Shown: positions 42,173 through 53,304, counted from the stretch's first letter. The stretch: DNA of 64,000 nt from Nocardioides soli (GCF_014191495.1 NZ_JACHWR010000002.1:1-64000); one strand, 5' to 3'. Program-made: numbers and translations. Notes: generated by a model from the letters alone, not told the origin.

Positions 42173-42202
42173 CTGGGCCTCCGTCGCAGGACGGAGGCCC
42201 AG
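42173..42202 (+). terminator. terminator of tRNA-Arg
   Basis: A perfect 13-base-pair stem CTGGGCCTCCGTC with its complement at 42190-42202, loop GCAG, then TGACGTTT. Confidence 0.85.
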
Positions 42203-42317
42203 TGACGTTTCCGGGCCCCTTCGGAAGACCGGGACCCACCGCGTCCGTGGGACGCATCGGCCTCGTAGGCTACTGATCGGTAGATCCTTCCTTCCCCGGC
42301 ACGAAAGCCCGCCCGTC

Positions 42318-43199
42318 ATGCGCAAGATCCTCGCCCCCGTCCTCGTCGGCATCGGCGCCTTCCTGGTGGTCGCGGCGGTGCTGGCGCAGACCTGGGTGCC
42401 CGGGCAGGTCGAGCGGACGCCGCTGGACACCGACAGCACCACGCACCTCTCGGGTGAGGCCCGCGTCGGTGGGCCGAAGGAGCCGGTGGGGCCGGTGCTG
42501 GCCTACAGCATCAACCGCGCCGACTCCGAGGCGTCCGACGACGAGGTGATCGTCTGGGCGACCTCGCTGTGCGTGGTGCGCGACGAGGGCGGCATCGACG
42601 GGTGCGTGAGCGCCGACGACCCGCAGGGGCGGCTGATCAGCGCGGAGGCGGAGGCGTTCGCGACCGACCGGCACACGGCGCTGACCGTCGCGAACGACGG
42701 CTACCTGCCGGCCGACGCCCCGCAGCAGGAGGGCCTGCAGAACAAGTGGCCCTTCGGCGCGCAGCGGCAGACCTACCCGGTGTGGGACGGCGTGGTCGGC
42801 GCGGCGGTCGACGCGACGTACGAGGGTACCGAGGAGTTCGACGGCCTCGAGACCTACCACTACCGGGCGGAGGCGACCGCCGACGGCGTCGACGTCCTCG
42901 AGGGCGTGCCCGGCGACTACGCGCAGACCACCGACTACTTCATCGAGCCGCGCACGGGCGCGATCATCAAGCAGGTGGTGCACCAGGAGCGGTCGGCCGA
43001 CGGGGTCGGCGAGATCCTCGTCCTGGACCTCGCGTTCACCGACGACCAGGTGCAGACCAACGTCGACGAGGCGCGCGACAACATCTCGCGCCTGCGGCTG
43101 CTCGAGACGATCGTGCCCGTCGTCGGGTACGTCGTGGGCGGAGTCGCCCTGCTGGGCGGGCTGGCGCTGCTGGTGGTGCGCCGGCGGACCCCGGCGTAG
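42318..43199 (+). CDS. DUF3068 (PorA family) membrane protein
   Basis: A 293-residue protein anchored at both ends. An N-terminal span (ILAPVLVGIGAFLVVAAVLA) and a C-terminal span (VPVVGYVVGGVALLGGLALL) flank a large extracytoplasmic domain. This is the DUF3068 layout. Typical parts are PLDTDSTTHLSGEA, NKWPFGAQRQTYPVWDGVVG and TDYFIEPRTGAIIKQVVHQE. Corynebacterial relatives are called PorA family, but a porin role has not been shown for actinobacteria of this type. The start is an ATG at 42318 (MRKILAPVL). It ends four bases from the convergent amidase gene. Confidence 0.9.
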   Translation: MRKILAPVLVGIGAFLVVAAVLAQTWVPGQVERTPLDTDSTTHLSGEARVGGPKEPVGPVLAYSINRADSEASDDEVIVWATSLCVVRDEGGIDGCVSADDPQGRLISAEAEAFATDRHTALTVANDGYLPADAPQQEGLQNKWPFGAQRQTYPVWDGVVGAAVDATYEGTEEFDGLETYHYRAEATADGVDVLEGVPGDYAQTTDYFIEPRTGAIIKQVVHQERSADGVGEILVLDLAFTDDQVQTNVDEARDNISRLRLLETIVPVVGYVVGGVALLGGLALLVVRRRTPA

Positions 43200-43202
43200 C
43201 CG

Positions 43203-44969
43203 TCAGCGCTTGCGCCGCTTGCGCTTGCGGAGGACGGCGACCCTGGCGGTCGTCGTCGAGGCATCGAAGCCGGGGCCGCCGGAGTAGGTGATGGTCGCCG
43301 TGGTGCGGCCCGGCTTGACGAGCGGGAACTTCGCGACCGCGTTGCCCTTGGCGTTGAGCGGCAGCGTCATCGTCTGCTTGCGCAGCTTCACGGTCACCGT
43401 GCCGGTGGGCCGGGCCGTGGTGCCGGCGGCGCGCACCTTGACCCCGATCGCGGCCTTGCGGGCCAGCCGCTTGCGCTTCACCTTCATGCGGGTCGTGGTC
43501 GTGACGGCGGCCGGCGCGGCCACGGTGGAGCTCACCGCCGAGTAGCCGTCGCGGGTCGCGGTGACCTGGACGCTGATCGTGGCGCCGAGGTCGTCGGCCG
43601 TCGTCGTGTACGTCGCGGCGGTCGCTCCGGGGATCGCGGTGCCGTTGCGGAGCCAGGCGACGGCCACCGCGGCATCCGCCGGGTTGTAGGTGCCCGGGGT
43701 GACGGTCAGGGCCTGGCCGAGCGCCGTGGATCCGCCCACCACGGCCGGGGTCGCCTCGGCGATCGGCGGCGGCGGCGCGCTGCCGGCGGCGATCACCTGC
43801 TTGGTGGCCTGCCGGATCGCCGGCAGCTGCGCGTAGAGCCGACCACCGGGGCAGGCGGTGTCGTTGGTGTCGCGGTGGCCGTCGATCACCGGGAGGCTCA
43901 CCACCCGCCGGGCGCGGAACTTGTCGCTGCCCTCGGAGGTGACGGTCGCGCTGCCCAGCGGGTCGAGGCCGTACGGCGCGATCTTCCACGCGGCCAGCGC
44001 GGCCACCGCGGAGATGATCTGCGGGGTCGGCGAGACGCTGTCGTAGTTGCCGATCACCGAGATCCCCGTCGACGTGGCGTTGAAGCCCAGGGTGTGCGCG
44101 CCGCGGACCAGCTTCGCGGGCCCGCCGGACCGGCCGACCCAGATCCGTCCGAACTTGTCGACGAGGAAGTTGTAGCCGATGTCGGACCAGCCGAGGCTCT
44201 TGGTGTGGTAGCGGTAGAAGCCGCGCAGCAGTGCCGGCACGTCGGCCTCGCCGTAGTCGTTGCCGCTGGCCGTGTGGTGGACGTGCACCTGCTGCAGGGT
44301 CTTGTTGTACGTCGGCGAGCCCGATCGCCAGCTCTCGTCGGCGCCCCACTTCTTCCGGGTCAGCATCGCCGGCTGGGTGACGGTCTTGCGCTGCAGTCGG
44401 CCGCGCCCGCTGACCCGCCCCCGGGTCCGGCTCGAGCGCAGCCGCGGCCGGACGGTCGCGTCGCCGCGCAGCCGCCGCGGGTGCAGCAGCACCAGGGAGA
44501 GGTCGGCCGGTCGGTTGCCGTCGACCCGGATGTCGATGCCGTCGGACCGCCCGATCCACACCAGGTGGGTACCCCGGGTGGAGGAGGTCTCGGCGGCGCC
44601 GGCGTCGGGCTCGTCGTGCATCACGGTGGCCGGGCGCCACGGCGTCCACTGGCCGCGGAGCCGGGAGCGGAACCGGATCTGCGGATCGCGCCGTCCGGTC
44701 CAGGTGAAGCCCACCATCGAGTGCGTGGACGTGCCGAGCGTGCGGGAGCGCCAGGAGCCGTCCGCGGTCACGGGCAGCAGGTCGTCGCCGAGCCGCACCG
44801 TCAGTGAGCCGACCTGCGAGTCGGAAGAGAGCTCGAGGCGCGGACGGTCCGCGGGGTCGCCGTCGGTGAGGCTCGCGGCGAGCTTGGTCGCGGCGGTTGC
44901 CGTGCCCAGGGCGGCGGCCCCGGCCAGGCCGAGGATGACGGGTCGACGATGCGCGTGGGTGCGTTCCAC
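43203..44969 (-). CDS. secreted N-acetylmuramoyl-L-alanine amidase (PGRP) with Ig-like repeats
   Basis: A 588-residue secreted protein. The N-terminus VERTHAHRRPVILGLAGAAA has a positively charged region and hydrophobic core. After a beta-rich domain, MLTRKKWGADESWRSGSPTY starts a PGRP/amidase_2 domain with zinc-ligand candidates in VHVHHTASGNDY, and HTLGFNATSTGISVIGNY and VIDGHRDTNDTACPG (His and Cys). The C-terminal ~180 residues contain bacterial Ig-like modules (ALTVTPGTYNPADAAVAVAW) and a very basic tail. It should cleave peptidoglycan stem peptides or recognise murein. Three GTG starts (45005, 44987, 44969) are possible; I used the one nearest the signal peptide. Confidence 0.88.
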   Translation of the reverse strand: MERTHAHRRPVILGLAGAAALGTATAATKLAASLTDGDPADRPRLELSSDSQVGSLTVRLGDDLLPVTADGSWRSRTLGTSTHSMVGFTWTGRRDPQIRFRSRLRGQWTPWRPATVMHDEPDAGAAETSSTRGTHLVWIGRSDGIDIRVDGNRPADLSLVLLHPRRLRGDATVRPRLRSSRTRGRVSGRGRLQRKTVTQPAMLTRKKWGADESWRSGSPTYNKTLQQVHVHHTASGNDYGEADVPALLRGFYRYHTKSLGWSDIGYNFLVDKFGRIWVGRSGGPAKLVRGAHTLGFNATSTGISVIGNYDSVSPTPQIISAVAALAAWKIAPYGLDPLGSATVTSEGSDKFRARRVVSLPVIDGHRDTNDTACPGGRLYAQLPAIRQATKQVIAAGSAPPPPIAEATPAVVGGSTALGQALTVTPGTYNPADAAVAVAWLRNGTAIPGATAATYTTTADDLGATISVQVTATRDGYSAVSSTVAAPAAVTTTTRMKVKRKRLARKAAIGVKVRAAGTTARPTGTVTVKLRKQTMTLPLNAKGNAVAKFPLVKPGRTTATITYSGGPGFDASTTTARVAVLRKRKRRKR

Positions 44970-45157
44970 CCCGCCAGTGTGCGTCACATCAGCACCATGT
45001 GTCACACGGACCCGCCGAGAACTTACGTACGAGAAGGACGAAAGCCCTGTCTGTACTGGGTTCTGGGCATTTTCGGCCTACCCCGCTTCCGCGACCGTCC
45101 CGAGCTTGGGTTACCGTCCCGACAAATGCCCGAGGGGATCGAAAGGTAACGACTGAC

Positions 45158-46990
45158 ATGGTCGACGTGGAGAGTGCGCTGGATCAGGCAGGACTGACCA
45201 ACCCGCGGGTGAGGGAGTACGTGGCCGAGTGGGCCGCGATCACCCAGCCTGCCCGGATCGAGGTCGTCGGCGCCGCCGACGACGCTCGCCTGGTCCAGGA
45301 GTCGCTCGACGCGGGTGAGCTGCAGCCCGCCGGGCCGGGGCGCTACTACTCCCGCAGCTACCACAAGGACACCGCCCGCTCCGAGGAGCGCACGGTCGTG
45401 GCCACCAGCAAGGACGCCGACAAGGGCGTCTACAACAACTGGAAGCCCGCCAAGGAGATGACCGAGCTGCTCACCGAGCGGATGCGCGGCGCCTCGGCGG
45501 GCAAGACCATGTACGTCATCCCCTACCTGATGGCGCCGCCCGGATCGCCCCTCGCGCCGTACGCCACGGGTGTCGAGCTCACCGACAGCCGTCCCGTCGT
45601 GCTGCACATGATCCGGATGTCGCGGGTCGGCGTCGACTACCTCAACGACCTCGAGGACCCCGACAGCTTCGTGCGCGCCGTGCACGTCACCGGCGACCTG
45701 CCCAACCTCGGCCAGGGCACGCCCGACGACCAGCGCTACTTCGCCACGGTCGCCGACGAGCGGACGATCCTGCACTACGGCTCGTCGTACGGCGGCAACG
45801 CGCTGCTCGGCAAGATCGCGCACGGCCTGCGCCAGGCCTGCTACGACGGCCGCGAGTCCGGGGTGTTCCTGGCCGAGCAGTTCATGCTGCTCGGCATCAC
45901 CGACAAGCAGACCGGCAAGCGCTGGCACGTCTGCGGCGGCTTCCCGAGCGCCTCCGGCAAGACCAACCTGGCGATGACGCTGGCGCCCGACGCGATGGGT
46001 GACCGTTACCACGTCGAGTTCTACGGCGACGACATCGCCTGGCTGTGGGTGGGCGAGGACGGCCGGGTCTACGGCATGAACCCGGAGTTCGGCGTCTTCG
46101 GCGTCGCCAAGGACACCAACGAGAAGACCAACCCGACCGCGCTCGACTCGATCGCCGACGGCACCGGCGTGATCTTCACCAACGTCGCCTACAACGACCG
46201 GACCGAGGAGGTCTGGTGGGAGGGCAAGACGAAGAGCCACCCGGAGGACGTCACCGGCTGGCGGGACTGGAAGGGCAACCTGATCTCCGAGCGGGAGCCC
46301 GGGGACGACTCGCCGTGGGCGCACCCCAACAGCCGCTTCACCACGACGCTGGCCAACGTCCCCAACGTGGCCGCCGACTTCGAGGCGCCGCAGGGTGTCC
46401 CGATCGACGCGATCATCTTCGGCGGCCGCACCAGCGACCGTGAGCCGCTGGTCCGCGCGATCTCCGACCTGGCCGAGGGCGTCTACGACGGCCTGACGCT
46501 CGGCGCCGAGGCGACCTTCGCCGCCGAGGGCGTCGACGGCCAGCTGCGCTACGACCCGATGTCGATGCGGCCGTTCATGGCCTACGCCGAGGGCGACTAC
46601 GCCGCCCACTGGCTCAAGATCATCGGCGCGGCCAAGGAGCAGCCGGTCTTCGCGCACGTGAACTGGTTCCAGCGCGGCGAGGACGGCCACTTCCGCTGGC
46701 CCGGCTACCGCGACAACCTGCGCGCCCTGCTGTGGCTGTGCCGCTTCAAGGACGGCGAGGTCTCCGGCCGGCAGACCCCGGTGGGCGTGCTGCCGACGGT
46801 CGAGGAGCTCGAGCTCGAGGGCGTGGAGATCACCCCCGAGGACCTCGAGACGATCCTGACCATCGACGTCGCCCGGTGGCGCCAGGAGATGGGCTTCCGC
46901 GAGGAGCACCTCAAGCAGTTCGACCGGCTGCCCGAGGAGATCTGGGAGGCCCACCGCCGGGTCGCCGCCGCTCTCGACGCGGAGGCCTGA
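45158..46990 (+). CDS. pckG: phosphoenolpyruvate carboxykinase (GTP)
   Basis: A 610-residue GTP-dependent PEPCK converting oxaloacetate plus GTP to PEP, CO2 and GDP in gluconeogenesis. GSSYGGNALLGKI, the P-loop GGFPSASGKTNLAM, HVEFYGDDIAWL and MNPEFGVFGVAKDTNEKTNP are diagnostic. FGGRTSDREPLV and MSMRPFMAYAEGDYAAHWL complete the active site. The P-loop has Ser where this family nearly always has a reactive Cys (A-C-G-K-T). The ATG at 45158 is used; the 156-base leader contains GGGCATTT and AAATGCCC inverted words but no clear promoter. The gene is divergent from the amidase gene. Confidence 0.96.
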   Translation: MVDVESALDQAGLTNPRVREYVAEWAAITQPARIEVVGAADDARLVQESLDAGELQPAGPGRYYSRSYHKDTARSEERTVVATSKDADKGVYNNWKPAKEMTELLTERMRGASAGKTMYVIPYLMAPPGSPLAPYATGVELTDSRPVVLHMIRMSRVGVDYLNDLEDPDSFVRAVHVTGDLPNLGQGTPDDQRYFATVADERTILHYGSSYGGNALLGKIAHGLRQACYDGRESGVFLAEQFMLLGITDKQTGKRWHVCGGFPSASGKTNLAMTLAPDAMGDRYHVEFYGDDIAWLWVGEDGRVYGMNPEFGVFGVAKDTNEKTNPTALDSIADGTGVIFTNVAYNDRTEEVWWEGKTKSHPEDVTGWRDWKGNLISEREPGDDSPWAHPNSRFTTTLANVPNVAADFEAPQGVPIDAIIFGGRTSDREPLVRAISDLAEGVYDGLTLGAEATFAAEGVDGQLRYDPMSMRPFMAYAEGDYAAHWLKIIGAAKEQPVFAHVNWFQRGEDGHFRWPGYRDNLRALLWLCRFKDGEVSGRQTPVGVLPTVEELELEGVEITPEDLETILTIDVARWRQEMGFREEHLKQFDRLPEEIWEAHRRVAAALDAEA

Positions 46991-47004
46991 GGAATTTGGT
47001 GAGG

Positions 47005-47038
47005 TGCAGGAATACCCGGTGCACCGGGTATTCCTGCA
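47005..47038. repeat. palindromic element/terminator, copy 2
   Basis: A perfect 34-base palindrome with half-site TGCAGGAATACCCGGTG. Compared with 32803 it has A-T in place of G-C at one pair, so pairing is preserved. GCACTTCTC and GAGAAGTGC (47061) form a further outer pair. It lies between convergent pckG and PAP2 genes. Confidence 0.87.
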
Positions 47039-47042
47039 CTTC

Positions 47043-47804
47043 TCACGTGGTGCGTCGGCCGAGAAGTGCAGGCTCTGCCTGAGAGGTCCGGCCCACCGGT
47101 CGGGTCAGCCACAGCGCGCCGACCACCAGCACGGCGCCGGCGGCGCCGTCGAGCCAGTAGTGGTTGGCCGTGCTGACGACGACGAACAGCGTGGCCAGCG
47201 GGTGCAGGAGCCACAGCCAGCGCCAGCGTGACCGGCAGGCGGCGATCAGCACGATCGCGAGCAGCAGCGCCCAGCCGACGTGCAGGCTCGGCATCGCGGC
47301 GTACTCGTTGGAGAGGCTGGAGAGCACCGGCGCCTGGTAGATGGACATGCCGCCGGCGTGGCCGGTGTCGACCATGCCGAGCGACGACAGCAGTCGCGGC
47401 GGGGTGACCGGCACCAGCACGTGGAAGACGAGCGCGGCGCCGGTGGCGGTCAGCAGGGCGCGCTTGGCCCAGGTGTACGCCGGGCGCCGGTAGCGGTAGA
47501 GCCAGACCAGGACCGCGATCGTGAGCGGGAAGTGGACCGAGACGTAGTAGCGGTTCGCGAGCTCGATCAACCAGTCGTGCCCGAGCGCCCAGGCCTGCAG
47601 CGACCCCTCGGTCGGCAGCCGCAGCCAGCGCTCCGCGTCGAGGATGCCGCCCGCGTGGGCGTCGGCCCGGTCGAGCTCCTGGGCGGCGAGCATCCGGCCG
47701 AGGTTGTAGAGGAGGAAGGCGCCCAGGACCTGGGCCAGCTCGCGGACCACGTCCGCGCCGCCGGTACGACGAGACGCGGTCGGTGCGACCGTGCTCACCG
47801 CCAT
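47043..47804 (-). CDS. PAP2 / inositolphosphotransferase-like membrane protein
   Basis: A 253-residue integral membrane protein of the PAP2_3 type. It has about six spans. The motifs are shifted as in inositol phosphorylceramide synthase-like proteins: a first Pro-rich stretch VLVPVTPPRLLSSLGMVD, then MPSLHVGWALLLAIV (in place of PSGH) and STANHYWLDGAAGAVLV (His and Asp). Likely reaction is transfer or removal of a phospho-headgroup on a lipid. ATG at 47804. It is divergent from a TetR gene and shares with it a 28-base promoter region containing a palindromic operator, so it may be under TetR control. Confidence 0.87.
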   Translation of the reverse strand: MAVSTVAPTASRRTGGADVVRELAQVLGAFLLYNLGRMLAAQELDRADAHAGGILDAERWLRLPTEGSLQAWALGHDWLIELANRYYVSVHFPLTIAVLVWLYRYRRPAYTWAKRALLTATGAALVFHVLVPVTPPRLLSSLGMVDTGHAGGMSIYQAPVLSSLSNEYAAMPSLHVGWALLLAIVLIAACRSRWRWLWLLHPLATLFVVVSTANHYWLDGAAGAVLVVGALWLTRPVGRTSQAEPALLGRRTT

Positions 47805-47831
47805 CGGCGCTCTACCGTCCCCTCGTCAAGA

Positions 47832-47845
47832 CTTACAACTGTAAG
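47832..47845. promoter_or_regulatory. TetR-type operator between PAP2 and TetR genes
   Basis: CTTACAACTGTAAG is a perfect dyad with two-base centre, of the TTACA-N2-TGTAA class bound by many TetR regulators. TAAGAT at 47842-47847 could be the -10 of the TetR gene. Binding here would control both divergent genes. Confidence 0.65.
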
Positions 47846-47920
47846 ATAGTCGGATGGCCCCTTCGGGGGCACATCGGGTCCGACCCGGGCGACGGGCCGA
47901 ACTCATCGAGAGGAGGGGCG

Positions 47921-48499
47921 ATCGCCACCGCAGATACCTGCGACCCGCGTGTCGAGCGCAGCCGGGCGCAGCTGACCGACGCGCTGCACACGCTGCTGGG
48001 CACCCGCGACTCGCGCGACATCTCGGTCTCGGCCCTCTGCGCCGAGGCCGGCGTCAGCCGCCCGACCTTCTACCAGCACTTCGCGAACCTCGACGAGGTC
48101 GCGGTCGCCGGCATCGAGCGTCGCTTCGCCGAGCTGCGCGCCGAGATCGTGGACGGCCCGGACGCGGCGTACCGGCTCCTCGTCGCCTTCCTCGGCGACA
48201 TCGACGCCCAGGGCGAGTCGTGGCGGCGCACGATCGGCACCGGCACGGCATTCTCCGCCTCGCGCGACGCCGTCGAGACCTGGCTCGCCGACCGGCTGGC
48301 CGAGCGGGCGCCGGGGGCGAGCCCGACGGCGGTGCGGTACGCCGCGGCCGGGTTCCTGGGCGCGGTGCGCGCCTGGATGCTGGACGACGCGGGGCCGGAC
48401 CGCCCCGACGCCGCCGTCCTGGCGGTCCGCCTCGTCGAGCTGTCCGGCCTGGTGCTCGGCCCGGCCGATCCGCACCCGGGGTGCCGCCCGGGCTCGTAG
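47921..48499 (+). CDS. TetR family regulator (no canonical start codon)
   Basis: A TetR-type repressor of about 192 residues. The N-terminal helix-turn-helix is VSALCAEAGVSRPTFYQHF (residues ~37-55), and the C-terminal helical domain is short. No ATG, GTG or TTG occurs in frame between the operator (47845) and the conserved domain. AGGAGG at 47911-47916 lies four bases before ATC at 47921, so I propose an ATC start; the only in-frame upstream start (GTG 47783) lies before the predicted promoter. It ends 40 bases upstream of the first cox set and may control it and the PAP2 gene. Confidence 0.75.
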   Translation: MATADTCDPRVERSRAQLTDALHTLLGTRDSRDISVSALCAEAGVSRPTFYQHFANLDEVAVAGIERRFAELRAEIVDGPDAAYRLLVAFLGDIDAQGESWRRTIGTGTAFSASRDAVETWLADRLAERAPGASPTAVRYAAAGFLGAVRAWMLDDAGPDRPDAAVLAVRLVELSGLVLGPADPHPGCRPGS

Positions 48500-48539
48500 C
48501 ATCCACAGTGACGGGCGTCACGAGGTGCAGGAGGCGCAG

Positions 48540-49424
48540 GTGCAGGTCCCGGCCCCGATCGAGTACGAGCGGGCGGTCAGCGTCGAGCACGCGATCGGGC
48601 TGCTGGAGCGGCTCGGCGAGGAGGCCCGGCTGATCGCCGGGGGGCACAGCCTGCTGCCGATGATGAAGCTGCGGCTGGCCAACCCGGAGTACCTCGTCGA
48701 CATCAACGACCTGCACGCCGAGCTCGGCTACATCCGGATCACCGCGACGCAGGTGCGGATCGGCGCGATGACCCGACACCGCGAGCTGCTCGAGTCCGAC
48801 GAGCTCGCGGCGGTCTGCCCGATCTTCCGCGACGCCGAACGGGTGATCGCCGACCCGCCGGTGCGCAACCGCGGCACCTTGGGCGGCGCGCTGTGTCAGG
48901 CCGACCCGTCCGAGGACCTGTCGTCGGTCTGCACCACCCTCGACGCGAGCTGCGTGATCCGCGGGCCGGAGGGCGAGCGCACCGTGTCGATGGACGACTT
49001 CCACCTCGGACCCTACGAGACCGTCGTCGGGCACGCCGAGATGCTCACCGAGGTGCGGATCCCGGTGCGGCCGCGGGGCAGCAGCGCCTACGCCAAGGTC
49101 GACCGACGGGCCGGCGACTGGGCGGTGGCCGCGGCCGGCGCCGCGCTCTGGGTCGACGAGCGGGGCACGATCGCCGACGCCCGGGTCGGCCTCGCGGCGG
49201 TCGGCCCCAACACCACCGGCATCCCGGAGGTCTCCGCCGCCCTGCGCGGGCGCCCGCCGTCGGACGAGGCGTGGTCGCTCGCGGGCGCGATCGCGGCGCA
49301 GGCCTGCCGCCCGGTCACCGACAGCCGCGGCACGGCCGACTACAAGCGCCACCTGGCCGGCGAGCTCACCCGGCGTACCCTCCGCGCGGCGTGGGAGCGG
49401 GTCCGGGAGGGGGGCGCAGCCTGA
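48540..49424 (+). CDS. coxM: CO dehydrogenase medium (FAD) subunit, set 1
   Basis: A 294-residue FAD-binding subunit of a molybdenum hydroxylase. The FAD loops are IAGGHSLLPMMKLRLANPE (residues ~32-50) and RNRGTLGGALCQADPSED. SAYAKVDRRAGDWAVAAAGA and SRGTADYKRHL are C-terminal family marks. It passes electrons from the CoxS iron-sulfur clusters to quinone. The GTG at 48540 was chosen because AGGAGG is five bases upstream; a GTG at 48525 precedes it. Its stop overlaps the coxS start (TGATG). The order M-S-L is that of form I CO dehydrogenases. Confidence 0.93.
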   Translation: MQVPAPIEYERAVSVEHAIGLLERLGEEARLIAGGHSLLPMMKLRLANPEYLVDINDLHAELGYIRITATQVRIGAMTRHRELLESDELAAVCPIFRDAERVIADPPVRNRGTLGGALCQADPSEDLSSVCTTLDASCVIRGPEGERTVSMDDFHLGPYETVVGHAEMLTEVRIPVRPRGSSAYAKVDRRAGDWAVAAAGAALWVDERGTIADARVGLAAVGPNTTGIPEVSAALRGRPPSDEAWSLAGAIAAQACRPVTDSRGTADYKRHLAGELTRRTLRAAWERVREGGAA

Positions 49425-49893
49425 TGGAGATCAGCCTGACGGTGAACGGCGAGCCGGTGACCCGCGACGTGGAGGCGCGGTTGCTGCTCGTGCACCTCCT
49501 GCGCGACGAGCTCGGCCTGACCGGCACCCATTGGGGGTGCGACACCAGCAACTGCGGCACCTGTGTGGTGCTGTACGACGACGAGCCCGTGAAGTCGTGC
49601 ACGGTGCTGGCCGCGATGGCCAGCGGCCACGACGTACGCACCGTCGAGAGCCTGGAGTGGGAGGGCGAGCTCGACCCGGTGCAGCAGGGGTTCATGGAGT
49701 GCCACGGGCTGCAGTGCGGCTTCTGCACCTCGGGGATGCTGATGACCGCGCGGGCGCTGCTCGACCGCGACCCCGACCCCAGCGAGGCGACGATCCGCGA
49801 GGCGATCTCCGGCCAGATCTGCCGGTGCACCGGCTACGCCTCGATCGTCCGCTCCGTCCAGTGGGCCGCGGCGCACCCGGAGGGCAAGCGGTC

Positions 49894-49897
<4 letters not shown>
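49424..49897 (+). CDS. coxS: CO dehydrogenase small (2Fe-2S) subunit, set 1
   Basis: A 157-residue protein with two 2Fe-2S clusters. The plant-ferredoxin-type site is GCDTSNCGTCVVLYDDEPVK with the further Cys in KSC. The second, in the C-terminal four-helix domain, is CGFCTSGM plus CRCTGY. It relays electrons from the Mo/Cu site of CoxL to the FAD of CoxM. ATG at 49424 overlaps the coxM stop by one base; its own stop overlaps the coxL ATG. Confidence 0.95.
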
Positions 49898-52275
<2,378 letters not shown>

Positions 52276-52284
52276 GGTGCCCTC

Positions 52285-53244
52285 ATGACACCCACGCAGC
52301 TGCGGGCCTTCGCGTCCGTGGTCCGGCTCGGCTCGGTGAAGGCCGCCGCCGCCGACCTGGGCGTGACCGAGGCCGCGGTCTCGCTGCACGTCGGCCAGCT
52401 GCGCAAGGAGCTCGGCGACCAGCTCTTCAACCGGACGTCGTCCGGGCTGGCGTTCACTCCAGGCGGACTGCGGCTCGCCAGCCGCGCGGTCGAGCTGCTC
52501 GGGCTGCAGGACCGGACCGTGCTCGAGGTGCGCGCCGCCGGCGCCGGCCGCCGGCTGCTGCGGCTCGGCACCACCTCGCTCTTCGCGGAGTACGCCGCGC
52601 CGGGCCTGATCGGCCTCTTCGCCGACCGCGCCCGCGACCTCGACGTGGAGCTGAGTGTCCACCGCGCCCGGGACTTCGAGTCGATGCTGCTCACCCGCAC
52701 CGTCGACGCCACCATCGGCCCGCGGCCCGCGACGTCGGACCCGGCGGTGACCAGCACGCTGTTCCTGCACTACCAGATCCTGGCCGTGGTCACCCCCGAC
52801 CACCCGCTGACCCGCACCGGCCAGCCGGGCACCGCGCTGCTGCGCGACCAGACCTGGCTGCTCGGGCCGTCGGCCGCCGACGACTCCGGCGTGATCCCCG
52901 CGATGCTGCACCGCATCGGCGTACCGGAGGACCGGCAGCAGATCTTCCAGTCCCACGCCGCCGCCGTCGAGGAGGCCAAGCGCGGCACCGGCATCGGCCT
53001 CGCCGTCTCCTTCGCGGTCGCCCAGGACCTCGCCGCCGGCGCGCTGGCCCGCGTGCCCGGCCGGCTGCTCCAGGGCCAGGGGTCCTGGAACCTCTCGATC
53101 CTCGCCGGCCAGCGCGCCACCCCGGCGGCGGAGGAGATGGCCCGGTTCGTGACCACGCCGCGGGCCACCCAGGCGATGCTGCGCGGTCGCGGGGTCACCC
53201 ACGGCCGGTTCAAGCCGGCGGTGCACGTCACCCTCTGGAGCTGA
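52285..53244 (+). CDS. LysR family regulator, probable CO-dehydrogenase regulator
   Basis: A 319-residue LysR-type protein. The N-terminal winged helix MTPTQLRAFASVVRLGSVKA with AAADLGVTEAAVSLHVGQLR is classic. The C-terminal periplasmic-binding-like effector domain begins around RLLRLGTTSLFAEYAAPGLI. It starts nine bases after the coxL stop and lies between the two cox operons. In mycobacteria a LysR protein (CutR) controls CO dehydrogenase, so the same role is likely. A dyad with LysR-like layout is present upstream of set 2 at 54430. Confidence 0.88.
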   Translation: MTPTQLRAFASVVRLGSVKAAAADLGVTEAAVSLHVGQLRKELGDQLFNRTSSGLAFTPGGLRLASRAVELLGLQDRTVLEVRAAGAGRRLLRLGTTSLFAEYAAPGLIGLFADRARDLDVELSVHRARDFESMLLTRTVDATIGPRPATSDPAVTSTLFLHYQILAVVTPDHPLTRTGQPGTALLRDQTWLLGPSAADDSGVIPAMLHRIGVPEDRQQIFQSHAAAVEEAKRGTGIGLAVSFAVAQDLAAGALARVPGRLLQGQGSWNLSILAGQRATPAAEEMARFVTTPRATQAMLRGRGVTHGRFKPAVHVTLWS

Positions 53245-53247
53245 CCG

Positions 53248-53304
53248 CCCCCGCGGACGTCATACGGTCAGTGTGTCCCCTTCCACCGTCCGTATGACGT
53301 CCCG
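53248..53304. repeat. 57-bp hairpin repeat, left copy
   Basis: It lies three bases after the LysR stop. GGACGTCATACGG and CCGTATGACGTCC form a 13-base-pair stem. It matches 54355-54411 at 56 of 57 positions. Confidence 0.88.

Noticed and set aside
45065..45131. GGGCATTT/AAATGCCC as a riboswitch in the pckG leader
   Set aside because: Eight-base complementarity across a 51-base interval without further conserved structure is too weak to support an RNA element.
47854..48633. ATG-started frame overlapping the TetR gene in another phase
   Set aside because: It gives Arg-rich nonsense, whereas the TetR phase gives a proper helix-turn-helix; the missing canonical start is therefore reported as an anomaly instead.
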